Shown: piece after piece, positions 17,379-26,691 of the stretch
Layout: every line of letters begins with the position of its first letter
Position numbering within the stretch: the first letter of the stretch is position 1
Source of the DNA: Sinorhizobium sojae CCBAU 05684
GTDB lineage: Bacteria; Pseudomonadota; Alphaproteobacteria; Rhizobiales; Rhizobiaceae
Assembly (NCBI RefSeq): GCF_002288525.1
Contig: NZ_CP023067.1
Location: 496,001 to 560,000, forward strand
Direction of reading: 5' to 3'
DNA: 64,000 bases
Notes under the pieces: generated by a model
What the model saw: the letters and a program-made list of their open reading frames with translations, nothing else
The model's database searches: none
Told to the model about the DNA's origin: nothing
Program-made: the position numbers and the translations under genes

Positions 17379-18476
17379 ATGTCGCACAATACCTTCGGTC
17401 ATCTCTTTCGAGTCACCACCTGGGGCGAAAGCCACGGTCCGGCGCTTGGCTGCGTCGTCGACGGATGCCCGCCCGGGCTCCGCTTCACGCTCGCCGAGAT
17501 CCAGGCGTGGCTCGACAAGCGCAAGCCCGGTCAGTCGCGCTTCGTCACCCAGCGCCGCGAGGACGATCTCGTCAAGGTGCTGTCCGGCGTCATGCTCGAC
17601 GGGGACGGTGAGACGATGATCTCGACCGGCACGCCGATCTCAATGCTGATCGAGAACACCGACCAGCGCTCCAAGGATTATTCCGAGATCGCCAAGCGCT
17701 ATCGCCCGGGCCACGCCGACTACACTTATGACGTCAAATACGGCATCCGCGATTATCGCGGCGGCGGCCGCTCTTCGGCGCGTGAGACCGCCGCGCGCGT
17801 TGCCGCGGGCGCCATTGCCCGCAAGGTCGTCCCGGGACTTGTCGTGCGCGGCGCCCTCGTCCAGATCGGCAAGCACAGGATCGACCGCGCCAACTGGGAC
17901 TGGACGGAAGTCAACAACAATCCTTTTTTCTCGCCGGACCCGGCGATCGTCCCGGTCTGGGAAGACTATCTCGACGGCATCCGCAAGGCCGGCTCTTCGA
18001 TCGGCGCCGTGGTCGAAGTGATCGCCGAGGGTGTACCGGCCGGCATCGGTGCGCCGATCTACGGCAAGCTCGACCAGGACATCGCCTCGAACCTGATGTC
18101 GATCAATGCGGTTAAGGGCGTGGAGATCGGCAACGGCTTCGCCGCCGCCGAGATCAGCGGCGAGGAGAATGCCGACGAAATGCGCATCGGTCCCGGCGGC
18201 GAGCCGGTCTTTCTCTCCAACAGCGCCGGCGGCATCCTCGGCGGCATTTCTACCGGTCAGCCGGTCGTCGCCCGCTTCGCCATCAAGCCGACCTCTTCCA
18301 TTCTGACCGAGCGGCGCTCGATCGACAGCGACGGCAATGAGGTCGATGTACGCACCAAGGGACGCCACGACCCCTGCGTGGGCATCCGGGCGGTGCCGAT
18401 CGGCGAAGCCATGCTTGCCTGCACGATTGCCGACCACTATCTGCGCGACCGGGGCCAGACCGGTCGGCTGAAGTAA
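17379..18476 (+). CDS. aroC: Chorismate synthase
   Basis: AroC converts EPSP to chorismate with reduced FMN, the last shikimate step. The 365-residue sequence has all three family signatures: [14 protein letters not shown] at about 17-30, [21 protein letters not shown] near 125-145 and [21 protein letters not shown] near 325. ATG 17379 gives the usual N-terminus MSHNTFGH; a longer in-frame start at 17274 is not supported. It is followed by ribB at 17 bp, so the two are probably co-transcribed. Confidence 0.96.
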   Translation: MSHNTFGHLFRVTTWGESHGPALGCVVDGCPPGLRFTLAEIQAWLDKRKPGQSRFVTQRREDDLVKVLSGVMLDGDGETMISTGTPISMLIENTDQRSKDYSEIAKRYRPGHADYTYDVKYGIRDYRGGGRSSARETAARVAAGAIARKVVPGLVVRGALVQIGKHRIDRANWDWTEVNNNPFFSPDPAIVPVWEDYLDGIRKAGSSIGAVVEVIAEGVPAGIGAPIYGKLDQDIASNLMSINAVKGVEIGNGFAAAEISGEENADEMRIGPGGEPVFLSNSAGGILGGISTGQPVVARFAIKPTSSILTERRSIDSDGNEVDVRTKGRHDPCVGIRAVPIGEAMLACTIADHYLRDRGQTGRLK

Positions 18477-18493
18477 CTTGTGGGAGAGAAAGC

Positions 18494-19594
18494 ATGCCCT
18501 ATGACCAGAAGCGTGTCGCCGACGCCATTCGCGCCTTCGAGGCCGGCGAGGTCGTTGTCGTCACCGATGACGGCGGCCGAGAGAACGAAGGCGACCTGAT
18601 CGTCGCGGCCGTTCATTGCACGCCGGAAAAGATGGCCTTCATCGTCCGCCATACCTCCGGCATCGTCTGCGCCCCCATGCCGCGCGACGAAGCAAAGCGG
18701 CTCAATCTCAATCCGATGGTGGCCGAGAACGACTCCGCCCACACGACCGCATTTACCGTATCCGTTGACTTCAAGCATGGAACAAGTACCGGCATTTCCG
18801 CCGACGACCGGACCCTGACGGTGCGCAACCTCGCCAATCCGAATGTCGGACCGAGCGATTTCGTGCGGCCCGGCCATATCTTCCCGCTGGTGGCTCGCGA
18901 AGGCGGCGTGCTCATGCGCTCCGGCCATACCGAGGCGGCTGTCGATCTTTGCCGGCTCGCTAGCCTGCCGCCGGTCGGCGTCATCTGCGAACTCGTCAAT
19001 GACGACGGGACCGTGATGCGCGGTCCGCAGGTGGAGGTCTTCGCAGAGACCCATGGGCTGAAACAGGTTTCGGTGGCCGATCTCATCGCGTACCGCCAGC
19101 GCAAGGAAACCCTGATCGAAAAGGGCAATTGCTTCGCTATCGAAACGCCCTACGGCAAGGCGAAGGGGCATGCCTATTCGCTGCCCTGGGACCCGATGCA
19201 GCATCTCGCTGTCGTCTTCGGCGACATCCGCGACGGTGTCGACATTCCGGTCCGCCTCCATCTCGAGAATGTCGGATCCGATGTTTTCGGCAGCGATCGT
19301 CAGATCGACGAAATCATGAAGCGTATCGCCGCGGAGGGCAGGGGTGTCATCGTTTATCTGCGCGAAGGTTCGGTCGGCGTCGGTGTTTCGCAGACCGCGC
19401 GCAAGGGCAAGCATGAGCGCGAAGTGCACGAGGAAGCGCAGGAGCGAGAAAGCGAATGGCTGGAAATCGGCCTTGGCGCACAGATCCTCAAGGACCTCGG
19501 CATCACCTCCATCCGTCTTCTTTCCTCGCGCGAGCGCCACTATGTCGGCCTGGAAGGTTTCGGCATCAATATCGCCGCCACCGAGATCCTGTGA
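18494..19594 (+). CDS. ribB: 3,4-dihydroxy-2-butanone 4-phosphate synthase with degenerate RibA-like C-terminal domain
   Basis: The N-terminal domain (about 1-205) is RibB: DDGGRENEGDLIVAA near residue 25 and RSGHTEAAVDLCRLA near 140, supplying ribulose-5-phosphate chemistry for riboflavin synthesis. The C-terminal 160 residues align with GTP cyclohydrolase II, but the zinc site has changed. Where RibA has H-x-E-C-L-T-G-D..R-C-D-C-G, this has HLENVGSDVFGSDRQIDE, so the three Cys are Asn, Gln and Asp. The RibA half therefore cannot bind zinc in the known way and is probably structural or inactive. Length is 366. Confidence 0.92.
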   Translation: MPYDQKRVADAIRAFEAGEVVVVTDDGGRENEGDLIVAAVHCTPEKMAFIVRHTSGIVCAPMPRDEAKRLNLNPMVAENDSAHTTAFTVSVDFKHGTSTGISADDRTLTVRNLANPNVGPSDFVRPGHIFPLVAREGGVLMRSGHTEAAVDLCRLASLPPVGVICELVNDDGTVMRGPQVEVFAETHGLKQVSVADLIAYRQRKETLIEKGNCFAIETPYGKAKGHAYSLPWDPMQHLAVVFGDIRDGVDIPVRLHLENVGSDVFGSDRQIDEIMKRIAAEGRGVIVYLREGSVGVGVSQTARKGKHEREVHEEAQERESEWLEIGLGAQILKDLGITSIRLLSSRERHYVGLEGFGINIAATEIL

Positions 19595-19630
19595 GTTAGG
19601 AACTGTGCGATCCGGGCTTTGAGGCTGCTA

Positions 19631-19661
19631 TAAAAAACCGCGCAACCAAGAAGGAGCGCGG
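19631..19661 (-). terminator. Rho-independent terminator of the ialB-like gene
   Basis: Read on the minus strand, CCGCGC, a 12-base loop and GCGCGG are followed by six Ts (19637 down to 19632). It lies 29 bp beyond the stop of the ialB-like gene and points in its direction. Confidence 0.8.
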
Positions 19662-19689
19662 CTGTTCGATTCCAGCGACCTACGGCCGA

Positions 19690-20220
19690 TCAGGGCAGCG
19701 CGTCGTATCCCTCTCCGAAGCCCTTGAGGTCGACCGGGATGCCGATCCCTTCTTCCGGGGACTGGAAGACGATGAATGTCGCCGTCGCGCCCGCCCGGAA
19801 CGTTTTCAGGAGTTCGTCCTCCAGCACGACTTCCGCATAGCAGCCGTCGGTGAAACAGCGGACGAAATAGGCGCGGCCGATATCCTTGCCGTCGACATTG
19901 AGGCCGAGACCATTGGGCAAGAGCACTCCGAGCGGTGCGAGAACGCGAAGGATCTTCGCCTTGCGGTCGGCCGTCTTCAGGACGACGACCGAAAGCCCGA
20001 CCTCCGGCCGGTCCTCGGCGATGACGTTCTGCATCAGCGCGCATTGTTCGGTCGAGGCGCCGGCAGGCTTGTCGCAGACGATCGACCATGCGCCGTGGTT
20101 CGACTTCACCGTTCCCGGAGTTCCGCCGGATTGCTGGGCCATGCCTGCTGTCGGGAAGGCGCAGGCGGCAATTCCGAGGGCAGCCAGAACGGGCAGCCGC
20201 GAGAAGAGGGACAGGCCCAT
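19690..20220 (-). CDS. Invasion-associated locus B (IalB) family periplasmic protein
   Basis: The 176-residue protein has a signal peptide at 1-28 (ending GMA-QQ). The IalB-type domain follows: NHGAWSIVCDKP near residue 42, a second Cys in TEQCALMQN, and VRCFTDGCYAEV near 122 with two more Cys, probably forming disulfides in the periplasm. IalB was named for Bartonella erythrocyte invasion, but rhizobial members have no proven role. ATG 20220. Confidence 0.85.
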   Translation of the reverse strand: MGLSLFSRLPVLAALGIAACAFPTAGMAQQSGGTPGTVKSNHGAWSIVCDKPAGASTEQCALMQNVIAEDRPEVGLSVVVLKTADRKAKILRVLAPLGVLLPNGLGLNVDGKDIGRAYFVRCFTDGCYAEVVLEDELLKTFRAGATATFIVFQSPEEGIGIPVDLKGFGEGYDALP

Positions 20221-20584
20221 GTAAACCTCAAAAACGTCGAATCAATCGGGCTATTCTTGAAGCGCGGAGCGACAAATGAAAAGCCCTGCGCACTACATTC
20301 CAGCGCCATATGGCCGAAATTGGGCCCCGGATTGCCCCGAAAGACAAGTTCGGGCCTGTTTTGGGCGCCTGCTGCATCGGCCTCGGGGTTGTGCGCTGTA
20401 TATAGAAGAGGAAACCACGCCCATGCCTGTCTTCAGGGCTTGATGCACATGCTGGTGCGGCGCCGGTGAGAAAACCCCCCCTTTGCGCAAAAATGCCGCA
20501 CGAGGTTGATTGGTCAGATGTTGCGGCGCTGGTCAAACTGTGGTTTGAAGCGCTTCAGTATCGCAGGGATTCTGCGTTCCGGGT
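20221..20584. other. Upstream region of the cta cluster, no gene
   Basis: This 364-bp part of the gap between the ialB-like gene and ctaC contains no ORF with Rhizobium-like codon use. It should hold the promoters of both divergent genes; I could not identify convincing -35/-10 pairs. The FixK-type box follows immediately. Confidence 0.5.
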
Positions 20585-20598
20585 TTGATCCTGATCAA
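20585..20598 (+). promoter_or_regulatory. FixK/FNR-type binding site in the ctaC leader
   Basis: The 14 bases are TTGAT-CCTG-ATCAA, a perfect match to the FNR/FixK half-site arrangement TTGAT-N4-ATCAA, followed by G as is usual for rhizobial FixK boxes. It ends 21 bp before the GTG of ctaC. That position suits repression, or regulation of a start site further downstream, better than class II activation of ctaC. Confidence 0.7.
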
Positions 20599-20619
20599 GC
20601 GCATTGGGGAGACGTCATT

Positions 20620-21504
20620 GTGAAAAATAGGGCCTATGCAGTTCTGGCAGCGCTTGCCTGTCTGCTTTTTGCTTCGAGCGCCTTTGCTGACAAACCTGTC
20701 GACTGGCAAACCGGCTTTCAGCCAGCCGCGACGGGCATCATGGACGATATCACGTGGTTCGAACAATATACACTGTGGTTCATCATCCCCGTCACGCTCC
20801 TGGTCCTTCTGCTGCTCATCATCGTCGTGGTGAAATTCCGCGAGGGCGCCAACCCGGTTCCGTCGAGGACCAGCCATAACACGCTGATCGAGGTGATCTG
20901 GACGGTCGGTCCGGTGATCATTCTCCTGTTCCTCGCCGTACCGTCGTTCCAGCTCCTGACCGCGCAGCTGACGCCGCCGCAGAATCCGGATTTGACCGTC
21001 AAGGCGATCGGCAACCAGTGGTACTGGTCCTATGAATATGAAGTGGGCGAGAATCCGCTTTCCTTCGACAGCCTTCTGCTGCAGGAGGACGACCGTGCGG
21101 GCCTCGGCAAGGAAGACAAGACTGAGTATCCGCGCCTTCTCGCCGTCGACAACGAGGTTGTCGTTCCCGTCGGCAAGACTGTTCGACTCCTGGTTACGGC
21201 GGCCGACGTGATCCATGCCTTTGCCATGCCGGCTTTCGGCGTGAAGATCGATGCCGTTCCCGGCCGCCTCAACGAGACCTGGTTCAAAGCTGACCGCGAA
21301 GGCCTCTATTACGGCCAGTGTTCCGAGCTCTGCGGCAAGGACCACGCCTATATGCCGATCGCCGTCCGCGTTGTATCGCAGGACAAGTACGACGCCTGGC
21401 TCGCTGCCGCCGCCACCGATCTCGGCGAGGCGAACAAGGCGCTCATGGCGTCCATCGACGGCGCGGCCAAGGCCGTTGACGTCGCCAAAAACGCCGCACA
21501 GTAA
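20620..21504 (+). CDS. ctaC: Cytochrome c oxidase subunit II (aa3 type)
   Basis: CtaC carries the CuA centre that accepts electrons from cytochrome c. From GTG 20620, preceded by GGGGAG at eight bases, it has 294 residues. A signal peptide ends near AFA-DK, and two membrane helices follow at about 45-70 and 90-112. The CuA motif is in [15 protein letters not shown] near 225, with Cys-x3-Cys, His and Met, preceded by the aromatic QWYWSYEY near 140. An in-frame start at 20506 would span the FixK box and is rejected. It opens the cta cluster. Confidence 0.95.
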   Translation: MKNRAYAVLAALACLLFASSAFADKPVDWQTGFQPAATGIMDDITWFEQYTLWFIIPVTLLVLLLLIIVVVKFREGANPVPSRTSHNTLIEVIWTVGPVIILLFLAVPSFQLLTAQLTPPQNPDLTVKAIGNQWYWSYEYEVGENPLSFDSLLLQEDDRAGLGKEDKTEYPRLLAVDNEVVVPVGKTVRLLVTAADVIHAFAMPAFGVKIDAVPGRLNETWFKADREGLYYGQCSELCGKDHAYMPIAVRVVSQDKYDAWLAAAATDLGEANKALMASIDGAAKAVDVAKNAAQ

Positions 21505-21524
21505 TCGGAAGGGGAGCTCGACCC

Positions 21525-23213
21525 ATGGCTGGAACAGCCGTTCACCACGATCAACGGCATGATCATTCCGATCATGCCCATGCCGACCACGAACACAAGC
21601 CGCTGACGTTCTTCCAGCGCTGGTTCCTGTCGACCAACCACAAGGACATCGGGACTCTCTACCTGATCTTCGCGATCATCGCCGGCATCATCGGCGGTAC
21701 GCTGTCGGTCTTCATGCGTGCCGAACTGCAGGAGCCGGGCATCCAGATCTTCCATGGTCTGGCACAGATGGTCTACGGCTTCGAGGGCGATGCTGCCATC
21801 GATGGCGGCAAGCACATGTTCAACGTGTTCACGACCGCGCACGCCCTGATCATGATCTTCTTCATGGTCATGCCGGCGCTTATCGGCGGCTTCGCCAACT
21901 GGATGGTGCCGATCATGATCGGTGCGCCGGACATGGCCTTCCCGCGCATGAACAACATCTCGTTCTGGCTGATCGTGCCGGCCTTCCTGCTGGTCCTGCT
22001 TTCGATGTTCGTCGAAGGTCCCGCAGGTGCCTATGGTGCGGGCGGCGGCTGGACGATCTATCCTCCATTCTCGACATCCGGCATGCCGGGGCCGGCCATG
22101 GACCTTGCAATCCTCGGCCTGCACGTCGCCGGCGCTTCGTCGATCCTGGGCGCGATCAATTTCATCACGACCATCCTCAACATGCGCGCGCCGGGCATGA
22201 CGCTGCACAAGATGCCGCTCTTTGCCTGGTCGGTGCTGATCACGGCCTTCCTGCTCTTGCTCTCGCTGCCGGTTCTGGCAGGCGGCATCACCATGCTTCT
22301 CACCGACCGCAACTTTGGCACGACCTTCTTCGCGCCTGAGGGCGGTGGCGACCCGATCCTGTTCCAGCACCTGTTCTGGTTCTTCGGTCATCCGGAAGTG
22401 TACATCCTGATCCTGCCGGGCTTCGGCATCATCAGCCACATTATCTCGACCTTCTCGCGCAAGCCGATCTTCGGTTACCTCGGCATGGCCTATGCCATGG
22501 TCGCGATCGGCGCCGTCGGCTTCATCGTGTGGGCGCACCACATGTATACGGTCGGCATGTCGCTCGAAACGCAGCGTTACTTCGTCTTCGCAACGATGGT
22601 CATCGCAGTCCCGACGGGCGTGAAGATCTTCTCCTGGATCGCGACGATGTGGGGTGGCTCGATTCGCTTCTCCACGCCGATGGTCTGGGCGATCGGCTTT
22701 ATTTTCCTCTTCACCGTCGGCGGCGTGACGGGCGTTCAGCTCGCCAACGCCGGTCTCGACCGCGCGCTGCACGATACCTACTACGTCGTGGCCCACTTCC
22801 ACTACGTGCTGTCGCTCGGCGCCGTCTTCGCGATCTTCGCGGCCTGGTACTACTGGTTCCCGAAGATGAGCGGCTACATGTATTCCGAGTTCATCGGCAA
22901 GCTGCATTTCTGGGTGATGTTCGTCGGCGTGAACCTGATCTTTTTCCCGCAGCACTTCCTCGGTCTCGCAGGCATGCCGCGCCGCTATGTCGACTATCCG
23001 GACGCCTTTGCCGGCTGGAACTTGGTGTCGTCCTACGGCTCCTATGTCGCGGCCGTCGGCGTGCTGATCTTCCTCTTCGGTGTCGCCGAGGCATTCGCGA
23101 AAAAGCGCGTTGCGGGCGACAATCCGTGGGGCGAGGGTGCAAACACGCTGGAATGGCAGCTGTCGTCGCCGCCGCCGTTCCACCAGTGGGAGCAGCTCCC
23201 GCGGATCAAGTGA
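21525..23213 (+). CDS. ctaD: Cytochrome c oxidase subunit I (aa3 type)
   Basis: The 562-residue catalytic subunit holds heme a and the heme a3-CuB oxygen-reduction site in about 12 membrane helices. Visible landmarks are the heme a ligand region [18 protein letters not shown] near 107, the CuB/Tyr motif [17 protein letters not shown] near 285, HHMYTVGM near 340 and the paired His in [11 protein letters not shown] near 425. The N-terminus is His-rich. It is 20 bp downstream of ctaC. Confidence 0.97.
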   Translation: MAGTAVHHDQRHDHSDHAHADHEHKPLTFFQRWFLSTNHKDIGTLYLIFAIIAGIIGGTLSVFMRAELQEPGIQIFHGLAQMVYGFEGDAAIDGGKHMFNVFTTAHALIMIFFMVMPALIGGFANWMVPIMIGAPDMAFPRMNNISFWLIVPAFLLVLLSMFVEGPAGAYGAGGGWTIYPPFSTSGMPGPAMDLAILGLHVAGASSILGAINFITTILNMRAPGMTLHKMPLFAWSVLITAFLLLLSLPVLAGGITMLLTDRNFGTTFFAPEGGGDPILFQHLFWFFGHPEVYILILPGFGIISHIISTFSRKPIFGYLGMAYAMVAIGAVGFIVWAHHMYTVGMSLETQRYFVFATMVIAVPTGVKIFSWIATMWGGSIRFSTPMVWAIGFIFLFTVGGVTGVQLANAGLDRALHDTYYVVAHFHYVLSLGAVFAIFAAWYYWFPKMSGYMYSEFIGKLHFWVMFVGVNLIFFPQHFLGLAGMPRRYVDYPDAFAGWNLVSSYGSYVAAVGVLIFLFGVAEAFAKKRVAGDNPWGEGANTLEWQLSSPPPFHQWEQLPRIK

Positions 23214-23311
23214 CGGACAACGAACAGAAGCCGCCGGTTTCGGCGGCTTCTCCCCGCCGGCTTGCCGGCACGATATGGCCTTTGCGGCCGCGACGGGACC
23301 AGGGACGAGAC

Positions 23312-24268
23312 ATGGCGCTCATCAACAATCACGAAGCAGTCGGCATGGAAGGCGCGCCGCGCCTGTCCGAAGCCTCTGCGCGCGATTATTTCGAGCTTTT
23401 GAAGCCGCGCGTCATGTCGCTGGTCATCTTCACGGCCTTTGTCGGCCTCGTCCTTGCGCCCGGACAGATCAATCCCGTCATCGGCTTCATCGCGATCCTC
23501 TGCATCGCCGTGGGTGCCGGTGCCTCCGGTGCGCTGAACATGTGGTATGACGCCGATATCGACGCCGTCATGAGCCGCACTGCCAAGCGCCCGATCCCCG
23601 CCGGCAAAGTTCTGCCGCAGGAAGCGCTCGCCTTCGGACTGACGCTTTCGGCATTCTCCGTGACTATCCTCGGGCTCGCCGTGAACTGGCTCGCAGCCGG
23701 ATTGCTCGCTTTCACAATCTTCTTCTACGTGGTCATCTACACCATGTGGCTGAAGCGCACGACGCCGCAGAACATCGTCATCGGTGGCGCTGCTGGAGCC
23801 TTCCCGCCAATGATCGGCTGGGCCTGCGTGACCGGCGGCGTCTCGGTCGAAAGCATCGTGCTCTTCCTCATCATCTTCCTTTGGACGCCGGCGCATTTCT
23901 GGGCCCTGGCTCTCTTCAAGATGGGCGACTACGAGGCCGTCGCCGTGCCGATGATGCCGAATGTCTGCGGCGAGGCGACGACCAAGAAGCAGATCGTCGT
24001 CTATGCGCTGCTGACCGCAGTGAGCGGCATCTGTCCCACCATGCTCGGCTTCGCGAGCCTCGGCTATGGGGCATTCGCGACGGCCATGGGTCTCGGCTTC
24101 ATCTGGTACTCGCTCGGCGTCCTGCGCATGGCGAACGACGACCAGCGCATGGTACCCGCCAAGAAACTCTTCGCCTTCTCGATCGCCTATCTCTTCGCGA
24201 TCTTCTCGGCCCTGCTGGTCGACCATGTAATCGTCGAGATGTGGCTCAATGCCGGAGGTATGATCTGA
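23312..24268 (+). CDS. ctaB: Protoheme IX farnesyltransferase (heme O synthase)
   Basis: CtaB attaches a farnesyl group to heme b, giving heme O for the aa3 oxidase. The 318-residue UbiA-family membrane protein has the Mg-binding [19 protein letters not shown] near residue 75-90, and the second Asp-rich region [18 protein letters not shown] near 205. ATG 23312 follows GGGACGAGA. It lies 98 bp after ctaD and its stop overlaps the next start by one base. Confidence 0.95.
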   Translation: MALINNHEAVGMEGAPRLSEASARDYFELLKPRVMSLVIFTAFVGLVLAPGQINPVIGFIAILCIAVGAGASGALNMWYDADIDAVMSRTAKRPIPAGKVLPQEALAFGLTLSAFSVTILGLAVNWLAAGLLAFTIFFYVVIYTMWLKRTTPQNIVIGGAAGAFPPMIGWACVTGGVSVESIVLFLIIFLWTPAHFWALALFKMGDYEAVAVPMMPNVCGEATTKKQIVVYALLTAVSGICPTMLGFASLGYGAFATAMGLGFIWYSLGVLRMANDDQRMVPAKKLFAFSIAYLFAIFSALLVDHVIVEMWLNAGGMI

Positions 24269-24408
24269 TGGAAACCGTCGAACTCAGCGTCGCCCAGAAG
24301 AAGTCCCGCCGCGGCCGAAACATCGCCCTTGGCCTGGTGCTGGCCGGCCTTGTCGCGATTTTCTACGTCGTGACACTGATCAAGTTCGGCGGCGGCATGG
24401 TGCATTGA
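24268..24408 (+). CDS. Small single-pass membrane protein of the oxidase cluster (CoxF-like)
   Basis: A 46-residue protein whose ATG overlaps the ctaB stop (TGATG), with its stop 10 bp before ctaG. The N-terminus is basic (KKSRRGRN near 12-19) and residues 20-40 form one membrane helix ending with the short tail FGGGMVH. Small proteins of this type occur at the same place in alphaproteobacterial cta operons and are often called CoxF. The role is unproven, but the position argues for oxidase assembly. Confidence 0.75.
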   Translation: METVELSVAQKKSRRGRNIALGLVLAGLVAIFYVVTLIKFGGGMVH

Positions 24409-24418
24409 GGAACGGCGC

Positions 24419-25024
24419 ATGACCGATACTCCGCAGAAAAGCCCGAAGAAACGAGCAAACGGCGCCATCGTCGGCGCCTGCCTCGCCTTCGTCGTGGGCA
24501 TGGTCGGCATGGCCTACGCTGCCGTACCGCTCTACGACATGTTCTGCCGCGTGACCGGCTATAACGGCACCACGCAGCGGGTCGAGCAGGCCTCCGACGT
24601 CATTCTCGACCAGAAGATAAGGGTGACTTTCGACGCCAATGTCGCTTCGGGCCTGCCCTGGGAATTCAAGCCGGTCCAGCGTTACGTCGATCTTCGGATC
24701 GGTGAGACGGTCCAGATAAGCTACCGCGCCAAGAACCTGTCGTCGAAGCCGACGACCGGGCAGGCGACGTTCAACGTCACGCCGATGGAAGCCGGAGCCT
24801 ATTTCAACAAGCTCGAATGCTTCTGCTTTACCGAGACGACGCTCGAGCCCGGCGAGGAAATGGAGATGCCGGTCGTCTTCTTCGTCGATCCGGAGATCGT
24901 CAAGCCGGTCGAGACGAAGGACATCAAAACTTTGACGCTATCCTACACCTTCTATGCACGCGAGCCGTCCAAGCCGGTTGCGGCGGTGAAGGCGAGGGAA
25001 GGGCAGAATCAGCACAAACTTTGA
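24419..25024 (+). CDS. ctaG: Cytochrome c oxidase assembly protein CtaG (Cox11)
   Basis: CtaG delivers copper to the CuB site of subunit I. The 201-residue protein has one N-terminal membrane anchor (about 15-36) followed by [18 protein letters not shown], with the first Cys. The copper-binding CFCF lies near residue 137 in the periplasmic immunoglobulin-like domain. ATG 24419 has GAGGAACG upstream. Confidence 0.95.
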   Translation: MTDTPQKSPKKRANGAIVGACLAFVVGMVGMAYAAVPLYDMFCRVTGYNGTTQRVEQASDVILDQKIRVTFDANVASGLPWEFKPVQRYVDLRIGETVQISYRAKNLSSKPTTGQATFNVTPMEAGAYFNKLECFCFTETTLEPGEEMEMPVVFFVDPEIVKPVETKDIKTLTLSYTFYAREPSKPVAAVKAREGQNQHKL

Positions 25025-25086
25025 CATGAGGCCTATTTCGGCTATGCCGGAGGGGCCACAAGAGAGGACTATCGGGGATTACTGAC

Positions 25087-25962
25087 ATGGCCGGTGCGCA
25101 TCAGAAGAATCACGACTATCACATCATCGATCCCAGCCCGTGGCCGCTGCTTGCCTCCATTGGCGCCTTCATCCTGGCTTTCGGCGGCGTCGGCTACATG
25201 CGCTACCTTTCCGGCGGCTCCTTCAAGATGTTCGGTCTGGAACTTGCGAACCCCTGGATCTTCCTGATCGGTCTCGTCATCGTTCTCTACACTATGTTCG
25301 GCTGGTGGGGGGACACGATCAAGGAAGGGCGTGAGGGACACCACACCCGCGTCGTGTCGCTGCATCTGCGTTACGGCATGATCATGTTCATCGCTTCGGA
25401 GGTGATGTTCTTCGCCGCCTGGTTCTGGGCTTTCTTCGATGCGAGCCTTTATCCGGGCGAGGCCATTCAGGCTGCGCGCACGGAGTACACGGGTGGTGTC
25501 TGGCCGCCGAAGGGCATCGAGGTTCTCGATCCCTGGCACCTGCCGCTCTACAACACGATCATCCTGCTGCTGTCCGGCACGACCGTCACCTGGGCCCACC
25601 ACGCTCTGCTGCACAATGACCGCAAGGGCCTTATCTACGGCCTGACGCTGACGGTGCTGCTTGGCGTATTCTTCTCCTTCGTGCAGGGCTATGAATACGC
25701 GCACGCACCGTTCGCCTTCAAGGACTCGATCTATGGCGCGACCTTCTTCATGGCCACCGGCTTCCACGGTTTCCACGTCCTGGTCGGCACGATCTTCCTG
25801 CTGGTCTGCCTGTTCCGCGCGCTTGCCGGCAGCTTCACCCCGCAGCACCACTTCGGTTTCGAGGCTGCCGCCTGGTACTGGCATTTCGTTGACGTGGTCT
25901 GGCTGTTCCTCTTCTTCTCCATCTATATCTGGGGTGGTTGGGGTGCGCCGATCGCTCATTAG
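25087..25962 (+). CDS. ctaE: Cytochrome c oxidase subunit III (aa3 type)
   Basis: The 291-residue subunit has seven predicted membrane helices. Characteristic stretches are [14 protein letters not shown] at the N-terminus, [22 protein letters not shown] near 100 with the conserved Glu, and [14 protein letters not shown] near 225, followed by [14 protein letters not shown]. It is 62 bp after ctaG and is followed directly by a perfect hairpin. Confidence 0.96.
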   Translation: MAGAHQKNHDYHIIDPSPWPLLASIGAFILAFGGVGYMRYLSGGSFKMFGLELANPWIFLIGLVIVLYTMFGWWGDTIKEGREGHHTRVVSLHLRYGMIMFIASEVMFFAAWFWAFFDASLYPGEAIQAARTEYTGGVWPPKGIEVLDPWHLPLYNTIILLLSGTTVTWAHHALLHNDRKGLIYGLTLTVLLGVFFSFVQGYEYAHAPFAFKDSIYGATFFMATGFHGFHVLVGTIFLLVCLFRALAGSFTPQHHFGFEAAAWYWHFVDVVWLFLFFSIYIWGGWGAPIAH

Positions 25963-25972
25963 CGCATCGGTC

Positions 25973-25996
25973 CCGAAAATCGGGTCCGATTTTCGG
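25973..25996. terminator. Perfect hairpin after ctaE (module A of mosaic repeat)
   Basis: CCGAAAATCGG, loop GT, CCGATTTTCGG forms an 11-bp perfect stem starting 10 bp after the ctaE stop. The flank GCGCATCGG matches the left end of the repeat at 12296. It has no long T-run, so termination or mRNA 3'-end stabilisation is possible but not certain. Confidence 0.55.
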
Positions 25997-26307
25997 AAAG
26001 CCCATGTCTCTCGCTCAGATTGGGGCGGCTGCGGCATCGCAGCCGCCCCTTTTCCTCGACCGGTGATGGTGACGATGCGGTTTATCCTATGGCTTCTCGC
26101 GGCCGTACGGACCTTCTTACAGGCGCTTACGCCCTTCGCTGCTGCGGACAGGGTCATCGCCTGCAAGGCCTGTCGCGTCCTGAGGTGGCTGGCTGGCTTT
26201 TTTGACGCAGATGTTCGATTGGACGGATGGCTGCATAGCCGTTACCAATGGAGAGATGGACGAAATCTGGGATATGATTCCCGACAATACGTTATTGAGA
26301 TCAATCC
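25997..26307. other. Gap between ctaE and the DUF983 gene
   Basis: This 311-bp gap contains one frame open from about 26080 to 26311 that would start MRFILWLLAAVRTF and ends with TGA overlapping the DUF983 ATG (ATGA at 26308-26311). Its codon use is poorer than that of its neighbours and it has no recognisable family, so I do not call it a gene. Confidence 0.4.
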
Positions 26308-26691
26308 ATGAGTGACGACAAGGCTCTGTACCCGCCGGTGGACCCGGTCACGACCGGTGTCAAAGGGCTTTGCCCACGCTGCGGCCAGGGGCGCCTCTTC
26401 GACGGCTTCCTGAAGGTCCGGCCGTCCTGCACTGCTTGCGAACTCGACTACCGCTTTGCCGATTCGGGAGACGGCCCGGTCGTCTTCGTCATCCTGATCG
26501 TCGGCTTCCTCGTCGTCGGGGCAGCGCTCTGGATGGAGGTGAACGTCAATCCGCCATTGTGGCTGCATTTCCTGCTGTGGATTCCGCTCGCGACGGTCTT
26601 GAGCCTGGCGCTTACGCGGATACTCAAAGGCCTGATGATCAATCTGCAATACCGCAACAATGCACGTCCGGGCGAGATCGATCGTGACTGA
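26308..26691 (+). CDS. DUF983 family membrane protein with zinc-ribbon-like N-terminus
   Basis: The 127-residue protein starts with a C4 cluster, CPRCGQGRLF followed by CTACELDY (residues about 21-52), like a zinc ribbon. Two membrane helices follow at about 60-80 and 88-108. DUF983 genes commonly neighbour cytochrome oxidase genes in Alphaproteobacteria, so an assembly role is inferred. It overlaps the SURF1 gene start by 8 bp. Confidence 0.85.
   Translation: MSDDKALYPPVDPVTTGVKGLCPRCGQGRLFDGFLKVRPSCTACELDYRFADSGDGPVVFVILIVGFLVVGAALWMEVNVNPPLWLHFLLWIPLATVLSLALTRILKGLMINLQYRNNARPGEIDRD

Noticed and set aside
18477-18493. FMN riboswitch before ribB
   Set aside because: Only 17 bp separate aroC and ribB, far too short for the aptamer, and nothing similar is seen before aroC.
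20506-20619. Longer ctaC start at 20506
   Set aside because: The extension lies before the signal peptide and spans the FixK-type box; GTG 20620 has a GGGGAG ribosome-binding site.
21348-23183. A 611-codon minus-strand frame across ctaD
   Set aside because: It is antisense to ctaD, which has all heme and copper ligands.
26290-26306. Second FixK-like site TTGAGATCAA
   Set aside because: The half-sites overlap without the four-base spacer, so it does not fit the FNR/FixK arrangement.
26080-26311. Small frame beginning MRFILWLLAAV and overlapping the DUF983 start
   Set aside because: The ATGA overlap is attractive, but the codon use is weak, no family is recognised and the ribosome-binding site is poor. 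Kept only as a note in the gap entry.
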